From the NCBI RefSeq assembly GCF_905207245.1, contig NZ_CAJLKP010000151.1, positions 1 to 5,972 on the forward strand: a DNA stretch of 5,972 bases, in the 5' to 3' direction. Position 1 is the stretch's first letter; every line of letters starts with the position of its first letter. The notes beneath the pieces were generated by a model, which was given only the letters and a program-made list of their open reading frames with translations, was not told where the DNA came from and did no database searches. Of this stretch, positions 1 to 5,123 are shown in pieces. The translations under genes were made by a program, and so were the position numbers. The stretch comes from an uncultured Bacteroides sp. (GTDB lineage: Bacteria > Bacteroidota > Bacteroidia > Bacteroidales > Bacteroidaceae).

Positions 1-70
1 CCTCCCCCAGCCATACCGACCGGCAGGCCTCCATCCGCGGCGCAAGATTCTGTCTTTTTCTCATTCTCAT
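1..70 (-). CDS. trmB: Probable tRNA (guanine-N7)-methyltransferase TrmB, N-terminus only
   Basis: Only the first 23 codons are in the window; the reading frame runs off the left edge. The ATG at 70-68 has a GGGAGAG ribosome binding site at 84-78, 7 bases upstream. The peptide begins MRMRKRQNLAPRMEAC. A start of the form M-R-M-R-K followed by an aromatic- or Asn-containing stretch and then R-x-x-x-C is typical of the N-terminus of Firmicutes TrmB, which makes m7G46 in tRNA from S-adenosylmethionine in the cytoplasm. No catalytic motif is visible, so the assignment rests only on this N-terminal resemblance. A second open frame starting at the ATG at 92-90 also reaches the edge, but its peptide is low in hydrophobic residues and I see no ribosome binding site for it. 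The gene diverges from the tRNA locus. Confidence 0.55.
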   Translation of the reverse strand, partial: MRMRKRQNLAPRMEACRSVWLGE

Positions 71-106
71 GGTGATTCTCTCCCGGATCCATTCTCGTTT
101 TCCTGC

Positions 107-135
107 ATTATACCAGATTTTCGCACGCCCGTAAA
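107..135 (-). promoter_or_regulatory. Extended -10 promoter for the leftward gene
   Basis: On the minus strand a TTTACG -35 box (135-130) is followed after 17 bases by a perfect TATAAT -10 box (112-107). A TG one base upstream of the -10 makes it an extended -10 (TGGTATAAT). It lies about 40 bases upstream of the start codon at 70, giving a short leader that includes the GGGAGAG ribosome binding site. Confidence 0.75.
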
Positions 136-164
136 GGGAATTGTGATCTCAGCCGCAGAAAAGC

Positions 165-193
165 TTGCATTTCTCCCCCGTCCCGTGTATAAT
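165..193 (+). promoter_or_regulatory. Promoter for the tRNA-Pro locus
   Basis: TTGCAT (165-170), a 17-base spacer, and a perfect TATAAT (188-193). It fires rightward into the first tRNA-Pro remnant at 209, so the expected transcript start lies just before the remnant. It is divergent from the promoter at 107-135. I see no comparably good promoter next to the intact tRNA at 503. The intact gene therefore probably depends on this promoter, with a leader of roughly 300 bases carrying both remnants. Confidence 0.75.
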
Positions 194-208
194 ATTAGGG
201 CAATATCC

Positions 209-248
209 CCGGGCGTAGCTCAGTTTGGTAGAGCGCTAGCTTTGGGAG
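209..248 (+). pseudogene. tRNA-Pro(TGG) 5' half, first remnant
   Basis: The 5' half of a tRNA-Pro is well formed. It has the acceptor 5' strand CCGGGCG (209-215), then T-A, a D-stem GCTC/GAGC (218-221 with 231-234) closing a GG-containing loop, the anticodon 5' stem CTAGC (236-240) and the loop TTTGGGA with anticodon TGG (241-247). The expected GCTAG 3' stem, T-arm and acceptor 3' strand are absent. After TTTGGGAG the sequence becomes unrelated (AATACGACCAG). Intact D-stem pairing shows descent from a functional tRNA. The break at the end of the anticodon loop fits a recombination scar better than random decay. Confidence 0.75.
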
Positions 249-279
249 AATACGACCAGCCGGATAAAAAACTGAATAA

Positions 280-318
280 CCGGGTGTAGCGCAGTTGGTA
301 GCGCGCCTGCTTTGGGAG
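280..318 (+). pseudogene. tRNA-Pro(TGG) 5' half, second remnant
   Basis: A second 5' half: acceptor strand CCGGGTG (280-286), T-A, D-stem GCGC/GCGC (289-292 with 301-304), anticodon 5' stem CCTGC (306-310) and loop TTTGGGA (311-317). The next bases, GCGCC, keep only two pairs of the anticodon stem. No acceptor 3' strand follows, although GGTTGTATCC at 325-334 faintly resembles a T-loop. The D-stem sequence differs from both neighbouring copies yet still pairs, so this is a distinct tRNA-Pro lineage and not a fresh duplication. Confidence 0.75.
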
Positions 319-502
319 CGCCGTGGTTGTATCCGGGATAGGGTGAGGCGAAACGCCGCAAAGCCTTGCGACACCTGCGTTTGCAGGATTTCCCCCGATT
401 GCCGAAAGTGCCATAAAAGCGGCTTAGACCACATAAATGACCACAGACAGAAAAAACTTTATTTTTACCGTTCTCCGTGGTATCATGGAGAAAAGTAAAT
501 AT
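319..502. other. Non-coding spacer between tRNA remnant and intact tRNA
   Basis: No credible gene; short open frames here overlap the tRNA sequences on one or other strand. Contents: three adjacent small hairpins at 347-387 (described separately), an AT-rich run at 451-466, and a hairpin at 471-492 just upstream of the intact tRNA (TTCTCCGTG paired with CATGGAGAA through one G-T, loop GTAT). At 330-341, TATCCGGGATAG resembles the start of the intact tRNA with its flank but lacks one base; it could be a trace of another tRNA end. A possible -10 (TATCAT, 481-486) lacks a convincing -35. Confidence 0.5.
347..387. repeat. Three back-to-back small hairpins
   Basis: GGCG/CGCC (347-350 with 354-357, loop AAA), CGCAA/TTGCG (357-361 with 366-370, loop AGCC) and CCTGC/GCAGG (374-378 with 383-387, loop GTTT). 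The first two share base 357, so they cannot both form completely. None has a T-tract, so they do not look like terminators. They could be part of a dispersed intergenic element or protein-binding arms of an old attachment site; the function is unknown. Confidence 0.45.
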
Positions 503-578
503 CCGGGTATAGCGAAGTTGGTATCGCGCCTGGTTTGGGACCAGGAGACCGTGCGTTCGAGCCGCACTACTCGGACCA
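503..578 (+). tRNA. tRNA-Pro (anticodon TGG), with encoded CCA
   Basis: A complete cloverleaf folds by eye. The acceptor CCGGGTA (503-509) pairs with TACTCGG (568-574) with one G-T. The D-stem is GCGA/TCGC (512-515, 524-527) around AGTTGGTA. The anticodon stem is CCTGG/CCAGG (529-533, 541-545) around TTTGGGA with anticodon TGG at 536-538. The variable loop has 5 bases (546-550). The T-stem GTGCG/CGCAC (551-555, 563-567) closes TTCGAGC. Discriminator A575 is followed by encoded CCA 576-578. It decodes CCN proline codons. It is the only complete member of a series of three tRNA-Pro 5' halves and is followed at once by an intrinsic terminator. Confidence 0.96.
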
Positions 579-582
579 AAAC

Positions 583-617
583 CCCTCTGAAATCGTTGAT
601 TTCAGAGGGATTTTCTT
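583..617 (+). terminator. Intrinsic terminator of the tRNA-Pro locus
   Basis: CCCTCTGAAAT (583-593) pairs perfectly with ATTTCAGAGGG (599-609), an 11-bp stem with loop CGTTG, followed by ATTTTCTT. It begins 4 bases after the tRNA CCA. On the minus strand the same stem is followed by G then TTTT, so it may also stop leftward transcription from the defence operon, less strongly. Between here and 720 I see no gene, only a weak GGGG/CCCC hairpin with TTTT at 641-657. Confidence 0.9.
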
Positions 618-719
618 ATTCTTTGTCTATTGCGGCGCAGGGGGTGAGGCCCCTTTTAATGATTCATGTTTGTCACCGGCCACTTCTATTGCATGAGCGC
701 AGAAAATAGTAAGCAACCA

Positions 720-1868
720 TTAATAAGAGCAAAAAGTCTTTATTTCCTCATCGTTAAAACCTACAAGCTTTAAGTTCATGCGTTCAATCAACTTATCAAG
801 CATTAGCATATAATACTGAATATTGTGATCATTGGCAAAATCGTAATAGTATGCATGCCCATGTACAATATCTACCCGTAAGTTTTTGATTTCGTCCGCA
901 ATTTTACGGGTGCTTTTACGAACTCCAGCAATAACATCTGGAAAAACTCCGAGCATCAGTTCCAATTCATCAATCAAGTGGAAATTTCGCTGCTTGGCCT
1001 TTTCGGGTTCTAATTTTTCAAACAAGTATTCAAACGCCATGATTTGCTCAATGAAGCGTTGGGGAGTAAACATCGATTCGTAATTTTCAATGTGTCCCAA
1101 TGTCACGCTTTCAGTAATTCTATTTCCGAGTTCCTTTGCAAGATTTTCAATGATTTTCGGAACATATTTCATCACATTGAAATCATGATAAAAAACATCC
1201 ATTCCCCCTGATGATTTTTCGGAAACAGATTTACAATAAAAGAATGCTGCAGGACGTACTCCATCAGTAAAAGTAATACGTCGAAAGTATACATCCGATG
1301 AGTTAGAAATAAACTTCATGAACCTCTCAAGTAATATGACGATTTTATAGCATTCTCTTATGTCAGTAGAATTCAACGAAACAACAGCTTTTCCAGACAT
1401 TTCGAAACTTTCTAAAAGCCCTAACTGCTGCTGATGCCCAATAATGTATTTCAGTTCATAATATTTGTTATCAATTGAAAACGGAATTCGATACACTTCT
1501 TTAGTTTCAGCAGAGAGATTGGTCCCCGATCTCGCAATATCTAAGTAGTTATACTTATATTGGAAAATACAATCCAGCAAGTCAGATTTGAACGTGACGG
1601 AATCAAACCGGCTATCGTAACCAATTTGATTAATTAGGAAGCAGTTTAGATAACAGGTACTACCCATTGTTCTCTCAACATTTAAAATTATTTTTCGAGA
1701 AATGGAGCCCGAATCAAAACACTCTCCAGTTAATACATAGTCAGTCCGGAAATTATATTCCTCTATAAACGCATTAAGAATAGAATCGTCGGTAAACAAA
1801 TCCATTCTATAATCCTGTATAACAAACGGAATTCTGGCGTCTTTATAGTGAATAAAACCCTTGACCAT
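720..1868 (-). CDS. HEPN-domain protein with ApeA-like C-terminus, putative RNase effector
   Basis: A 382-residue protein with no signal peptide or membrane segment. Residues 1 to about 230 form a mixed region I cannot assign; its layout is compatible with an ApeA-type N-terminal domain, but the match is weak. Residues about 255-375 look like an ApeA-like HEPN helical domain: a helix containing TPQRFIEQIMAFEYLFEKL, then IKNLRVDIVHGH holding the HEPN signature R-x4-H at R331 and H336. In this superfamily those residues form a metal-independent RNase site on dimerisation. ApeA itself is an antiphage HEPN protein, so an RNA-cleaving, growth-arresting role is inferred. Ribosome binding site AGGAG lies 7 bases before the ATG. 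It is the last gene of the operon but is separated from the upstream HEPN gene by 109 bases with a hairpin, so its expression may be set separately. Confidence 0.85.
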   Translation of the reverse strand: MVKGFIHYKDARIPFVIQDYRMDLFTDDSILNAFIEEYNFRTDYVLTGECFDSGSISRKIILNVERTMGSTCYLNCFLINQIGYDSRFDSVTFKSDLLDCIFQYKYNYLDIARSGTNLSAETKEVYRIPFSIDNKYYELKYIIGHQQQLGLLESFEMSGKAVVSLNSTDIRECYKIVILLERFMKFISNSSDVYFRRITFTDGVRPAAFFYCKSVSEKSSGGMDVFYHDFNVMKYVPKIIENLAKELGNRITESVTLGHIENYESMFTPQRFIEQIMAFEYLFEKLEPEKAKQRNFHLIDELELMLGVFPDVIAGVRKSTRKIADEIKNLRVDIVHGHAYYYDFANDHNIQYYMLMLDKLIERMNLKLVGFNDEEIKTFCSY

Positions 1869-1903
1869 AAGTTTCTCCTAAATCAAATCCTCAGGTAATG
1901 TAT

Positions 1904-1948
1904 AATCGCCGATGTGGCAGAAATTCTCCCGCAACTACATCGGCGATT
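1904..1948 (-). promoter_or_regulatory. Long intergenic hairpin between the two HEPN genes
   Basis: AATCGCCGATGT (1904-1915) is a perfect 12-bp inverted repeat of ACATCGGCGATT (1937-1948). In the minus-strand RNA the 21-base loop can fold further: GCGGGA pairs with TTTCTGC-side bases through two G-T pairs, closing a GAAT tetraloop. On the minus strand the stem is followed by ATACATTACC, a poor T-tract; on the plus strand it is followed by TTTTACGG. It may act as a partial terminator or attenuator, or as an RNA processing/stability element that uncouples the last gene from the four upstream ones. Confidence 0.65.
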
Positions 1949-1977
1949 TTACGGTTTTCCTCATTTTGCTTACAGAG

Positions 1978-2676
1978 TCAACATTTGCTTGCTTTCTTCT
2001 TTTTCTTTTCGGGCTCTCTAAGATAGAGTTTATTATCGTAATAGTTTTTCATACCGTTTAAAATCGAACCAATAAACCGGATAACTTCATCCTTAATATG
2101 TTCTAACTGGCTAAGCGTCATGTCGCGGGCACAATCTCCAAAGGATTCGTCTCCGTGGGCAAGATTTTGCCGTTTCTCTTTAACCGTTTTAAGGCATCCA
2201 TCGTCATCAGAAGCAACATAACGGATACAATGTTTATCACAGAGATTTTTTATCCTCCGCGCATCTAAGTTTCCACTAATCTCAAGAGCCGCTCGATTCA
2301 GAAACACCGGTTCATCTGTAATAACCTGTGCAATAATTTCTCGTACGCCTTTTTCGTAAGAAGATCGAGTTCCCGAGCTTTTGTAGATCTCACCGATTTT
2401 ATATTTCGACCACAGGCTTTGGATCTCTTCAATCAGTTCATTGTACCCACTTTGGCTTTGCTTAAGACTCTCATAGATTTCCAACATCCCACTTACGACA
2501 CAAGCTTCTACCAAATTGTAAAGCATAAGCAGAAAATTGGACTTTAAGATACGGAAAAATTTTGAGTTATCAATAGTTTGAATTTTTCCTGTATTGTTTT
2601 CAATGTCCAGCATGATAGAGTAGTAGAACTCTATTTCTGCCTTTCTATCTTCAAATAGAATGAATGTGTTATTCAT
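1978..2676 (-). CDS. MAE_28990/MAE_18760-type HEPN protein, putative RNase
   Basis: A 232-residue, mainly helical protein. The N-terminal stretch FFRILKSNFLLMLYNLVEA (about 40-58) and the later SGNLDARRIKNLCDKH resemble the MAE_28990-type HEPN family, whose members often sit beside DUF262 genes. The HEPN active-site motif R-x4-H is RQNLAH, R169 and H174 with this start. Predicted activity is RNA cleavage; toxicity is inferred. The tail is very basic (five lysines in a row). I chose the ATG at 2676, which overlaps the DUF262 stop as ATGAATAA, exactly like the junction upstream. An ATG at 2688 would add four residues, but AAAGG would then abut the start codon. With the 2676 start the AAAGGA is 11 bases away, a little long. 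Translational coupling to the DUF262 gene suggests the two products work as a pair. Confidence 0.88.
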   Translation of the reverse strand: MNNTFILFEDRKAEIEFYYSIMLDIENNTGKIQTIDNSKFFRILKSNFLLMLYNLVEACVVSGMLEIYESLKQSQSGYNELIEEIQSLWSKYKIGEIYKSSGTRSSYEKGVREIIAQVITDEPVFLNRAALEISGNLDARRIKNLCDKHCIRYVASDDDGCLKTVKEKRQNLAHGDESFGDCARDMTLSQLEHIKDEVIRFIGSILNGMKNYYDNKLYLREPEKKKKKASKC

Positions 2677-3721
2677 TGGGTAACGCATCCTTTAATAGCT
2701 GATCGCGAACATATTCAACACGCTCTTTAAGCTTTCCTTGGTTATTGCTGGCATCTGATGTTGTTAAGCGTCTGAATTCATCCGATTTCATCCAATCGAC
2801 GTTCGAAACCGTCAAAGTGGGATTTTGGCGCAAAGCAAGTGCAACCCCGACTGAGAGCGCTTCAAATCGTACTCTTGGCGTTATTTTGGAGGTCTTCGTC
2901 TTTGCAAAACCAAAGGGGAAGTTATTTTCTACAAAGGTCAAAACTGCGGTAAACTCAGAAGTGTATGCAGCCTCATCAAAGGTATCTTGATTCTTGATCA
3001 AGAATTCATCTAAGAAATCTTTTACTGCGTGGTCAAATTCCAAATAACAATTCGAATAGGCAAAGAAGCGCAATAATAGCTCGAAGCGCTCCCTCCGTAT
3101 TTCTTGGGCATCAGTAACTGGACATAGTTTAACAAATCGCTCATTCGCAGAACATGCATCAATATAGTCTGTCAAACGACCGGGATAAGAGCCCCGGCGA
3201 ATTTCAGATTCTTTAGCTTTTATTCCCGAGGTATTAATTCGATTAAAAATATCTTGGCGAACATCTTTAGGCGTTGATTCTTCCAATACTACAATACGAA
3301 GGGGCCTATTCCAAAAGCGCCTCTTTTGCGCCTCCGATAGATCGTCAAATCTAAATCCATGCAGAGCGCTTAGCTTTGGTAATTGAGACAGGACAAGCTT
3401 ACCAGTCACAAAAGCCACCAAAGTTTGCACCCTTTGAGCTCCGTCAATAATCTCCAACTTTCCATCTTCACAGTCGGCAAAAAACATGAACGGAATGGGC
3501 AGCCCAAGCAAAACAGACTCAATGAACGAAGACTTATTCTTTTCTTTCCAAACAAACCCTCTTTGGTAATCCGGAATGAAAAACTCATCTTTTTTAAATT
3601 TTTGAACCACAAGCTCTACTGTGTAATCTTTGGTATCATAGTTAATCTGTCGTTGCAAAGATTTAATTTGTGCATCAGCTGTTAACCGCTGATCCTCAGT
3701 AATATATTTACGCTTAGACAT
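2669..3721 (-). CDS. DUF262 protein (GmrS-like / ParB-like fold), no HNH domain
   Basis: A 350-residue DUF262 protein. Family marks are IPDYQRGFVW (49-58), LPIPFMFF (about 74-81), the nucleotide-site motif IDGAQR (92-97; the usual form is DGQQR, so the first Gln is Ala here) and FNRINTSG (149-156). In GmrSD, SspE and BrxU this domain couples NTP binding or hydrolysis to action on modified or foreign DNA. The C-terminal part is helical and ends in a basic region. I see no HNH/DUF1524 nuclease as in full GmrSD enzymes, so it may be a sensor or switch rather than a complete nuclease. The ATG at 3721 is preferred because GGGAGGT lies 8 bases upstream; an ATG at 3742 would add seven residues inside the methyltransferase gene. 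It overlaps the methyltransferase stop by 8 bases and the HEPN start by 8 bases. Confidence 0.93.
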   Translation of the reverse strand: MSKRKYITEDQRLTADAQIKSLQRQINYDTKDYTVELVVQKFKKDEFFIPDYQRGFVWKEKNKSSFIESVLLGLPIPFMFFADCEDGKLEIIDGAQRVQTLVAFVTGKLVLSQLPKLSALHGFRFDDLSEAQKRRFWNRPLRIVVLEESTPKDVRQDIFNRINTSGIKAKESEIRRGSYPGRLTDYIDACSANERFVKLCPVTDAQEIRRERFELLLRFFAYSNCYLEFDHAVKDFLDEFLIKNQDTFDEAAYTSEFTAVLTFVENNFPFGFAKTKTSKITPRVRFEALSVGVALALRQNPTLTVSNVDWMKSDEFRRLTTSDASNNQGKLKERVEYVRDQLLKDALPNE

Positions 3722-4766
3722 CAATTCCGACCTCCCGTGCATGGTTTTGAAGACTTAGTCCTATCGCAACCCCAAGATTAACAGGAACAGCATTTCCAAT
3801 ATGAATACCGAGCTCACGCTTACTAATTCTTTCGTTCGGAGCAACGAAGTCATAGTCTGCAGGAAACGATTGTAACATTGCGCCTTCTCGAATAGACAAT
3901 GCACGATCTTGCTCAGGATGACCGAATCGACCATTACCGTACCCATAAAACTGAGTCGTAATTGTTGGCGCAGGTTCGTCCCATGACATCCGTCCATATA
4001 CAGACGGATATGTACTGCCAGAGTTCTTTTTGTGACATTCAAGTTGAAGATCTTCCGGCCAATCTCGCCAAGTCCCTCCAGGCACAGAATGTGCTATGCG
4101 CACCAGATTTATGGCAGATAATTGCGATGCACAATGGAGTGGATCATTGTCATCTGCCTGTCCTGCTAAAATAGGAGGAAGATTTCCTATTACATCTCGT
4201 ACTGTAAGATAATTGTCTGGTCGAAAAATTGGTGGGATCAATCGTATTTCTCCCAAACGCGAAGCTAATAAAACAAGTCGTTTTCTACCCTGAGATACAC
4301 CATAATCAGGGCAATATACTACCTCCCATGCGACATGGTAATGTTCTGCTTCCAATGCACGAACAAAATCATGGAAAACAGATTGCCCTGATAGTTCAGG
4401 GACGTTTTCCATAGATACCATCTCAGGATGAAGCTCATGTACCAGTCTTGCAAACGAATCCAACAATCTCCATTTATTCCCGGTGTGACCTTCTTTTCGA
4501 TACCTTTGGGTATATTTGGAAAATGGCTGACAAGGTGCACAACCTACGAGGATCTTTGTTGTATTAACCGGGTAGTAATCCAAAAGATCTTGTCCTTGGA
4601 GGTTGGCAACATCTGCAACGACGAATTCAGAGGCATTATTAGCTTCATATGCATATCTGCAAGAGTCATCTATGTCAAATCCGGCAATAACAGGAATACC
4701 TGATAATTGAAGTCCATGCGTCAGTCCCCCTATACCACAAAACAAATCCAATGCAGCGATCGGCAT
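3714..4766 (-). CDS. DNA (cytosine-5-)-methyltransferase
   Basis: A 350-residue C5-cytosine methyltransferase that transfers methyl from S-adenosylmethionine to cytosine in a specific DNA site. Motifs appear in standard order: I, DLFCGIGG (7-14, cofactor loop); IV, GCAPCQPFS (75-83) with catalytic C79; VI, ENV (120-122); VIII, QGRKR (159-163); IX, PAPTITT (265-271); X, IGNAVPVNLG (323-332). The target recognition region is about residues 175-255; its specificity cannot be read from sequence alone. All key residues are present, so it should be active. AAGGAGGTG sits 8-9 bases before the ATG and directly follows the regulator's stop codon. The next gene is not an ordinary restriction enzyme but DUF262 plus HEPN, so this is either a modification-guarded defence system or an RM unit that has replaced its endonuclease. 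Confidence 0.97.
   Translation of the reverse strand: MPIAALDLFCGIGGLTHGLQLSGIPVIAGFDIDDSCRYAYEANNASEFVVADVANLQGQDLLDYYPVNTTKILVGCAPCQPFSKYTQRYRKEGHTGNKWRLLDSFARLVHELHPEMVSMENVPELSGQSVFHDFVRALEAEHYHVAWEVVYCPDYGVSQGRKRLVLLASRLGEIRLIPPIFRPDNYLTVRDVIGNLPPILAGQADDNDPLHCASQLSAINLVRIAHSVPGGTWRDWPEDLQLECHKKNSGSTYPSVYGRMSWDEPAPTITTQFYGYGNGRFGHPEQDRALSIREGAMLQSFPADYDFVAPNERISKRELGIHIGNAVPVNLGVAIGLSLQNHAREVGIDV
3730..3736 (-). promoter_or_regulatory. Ribosome binding site deciding the DUF262 start
   Basis: GGGAGGT on the minus strand, 8 bases before the ATG at 3721 and inside the last codons of the methyltransferase gene. It supports the shorter DUF262 start over the ATG at 3742 and points to translational coupling. 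Confidence 0.8.
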
Positions 4767-4780
4767 ATGAATTCACCTCC

Positions 4781-5002
4781 TTATGAATCACTTTCATGAT
4801 CAACAAACAATAAGTACGCCTCTATGTTTAGTGCAGAAGCTATCTTTTCAATATTATAAAGGGCAATGCTTCGGCGTTCTCGTTCAACGGCACTAATATA
4901 TGTACGATGCAATCCTGCTAAATCCGCAAACTCTCTTTGTGATAAACCTTTTTCGTTACGATAGCACTTAAGATTGGTTGCGAACACATGTAGCAAGTTC
5001 AT
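4781..5002 (-). CDS. XRE-family regulator, likely controller-type protein of the defence operon
   Basis: A 73-residue single-domain helix-turn-helix protein. The HTH is at residues 20-44: LSQREFADLAG, turn, LHRTYISAVERERRS. The R-x-Y-I-S-x-V-E-R recognition helix is typical of the small C (controller) proteins and orphan XRE regulators placed directly before methyltransferase genes in restriction-modification loci. Such proteins bind as dimers and commonly autoregulate their own promoter, delaying effector expression until DNA is methylated. It is the first gene of the operon, 14 bases upstream of the methyltransferase. The ribosome binding site, GGGGTGG four bases before the ATG, is weak. 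An ordinary repressor role is equally possible. Confidence 0.9.
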   Translation of the reverse strand: MNLLHVFATNLKCYRNEKGLSQREFADLAGLHRTYISAVERERRSIALYNIEKIASALNIEAYLLFVDHESDS

Positions 5003-5015
5003 TAAACCACCCCAC

Positions 5016-5025
5016 TATAATTATA
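5016..5025. promoter_or_regulatory. Candidate operator overlapping the operon -10 box
   Basis: A perfect 10-base palindrome, TATAATTATA, overlaps the operon -10 box and the bases just after it. A dimeric XRE protein bound here would block RNA polymerase, giving autorepression. AT-rich palindromes arise easily around -10 boxes, so this is tentative. Confidence 0.3.
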
Positions 5026-5047
5026 TTCAATTCACACAATAAGTCAA
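5020..5047 (-). promoter_or_regulatory. Promoter of the regulator-methyltransferase-DUF262-HEPN operon
   Basis: On the minus strand TTGACT (5047-5042) and a perfect TATAAT (5025-5020) are separated by 16 bases. It lies about 20 bases before the regulator's start codon, so the leader is very short. It is the only near-consensus promoter I see for the operon. The junctions downstream are too tight for internal promoters until the 109-base gap before the ApeA-like gene. Confidence 0.8.
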
Positions 5048-5098
5048 CTCCTCGTTTTGTGTCCGCATTTCACCGCAATAACAAAAACAGTGATTCCC

Positions 5099-5121
5099 TA
5101 TTGTTTTACCATGAAACAATA
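5099..5121. repeat. Inverted repeat TATTGTTT / AAACAATA
   Basis: An 8-bp perfect inverted repeat (5099-5106 with 5114-5121) around the 7-base loop TACCATG. It lies between the integrase terminator and the operon promoter. It could be a regulator-binding site or part of an attachment region; there is no T-tract making it a terminator on its own. Confidence 0.5.
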
Positions 5122-5123
5122 AG

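Noticed and set aside
195..434. Minus-strand open frames of 64 and 79 codons over the tRNA remnants
   Set aside because: They read antisense through tRNA halves; no ribosome binding site and no recognisable domain.
641..657. GGGG/CCCC hairpin followed by TTTT on the plus strand
   Set aside because: Only a 4-bp stem and it follows a much stronger terminator; possible backup, but not supportable as a feature.
437..709. Plus-strand open frame of 90 codons
   Set aside because: It runs through the intact tRNA-Pro and its terminator, so it cannot be a real protein gene.
1976..1981. TTGACT on the minus strand as a -35 box for the ApeA-like gene
   Set aside because: It overlaps the HEPN stop codon, and the nearest -10-like sequence (TAAAAT) is 24 bases away, too far for a working promoter.
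3383..3685. Plus-strand open frame of about 100 codons
   Set aside because: It is antisense to the DUF262 gene over its conserved motifs, has no ribosome binding site I can see, and its peptide resembles no family.
4247..4257. TTTGGGAGAA on the minus strand inside the methyltransferase gene, matching the tRNA remnant break point at 241-250
   Set aside because: It encodes the conserved-position residues LGEI in frame, there is no further similarity on either side, and a 10-base match is explained by chance.
4428..4703. Plus-strand open frame of about 91 codons
   Set aside because: It is antisense to methyltransferase motifs I-VI; a shadow of the coding constraint on the other strand.
5054..5088. 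Inverted repeat GTTTTGT / ACAAAAAC
   Set aside because: Imperfect, with a 20-base loop and AT-rich arms; not distinguishable from background.
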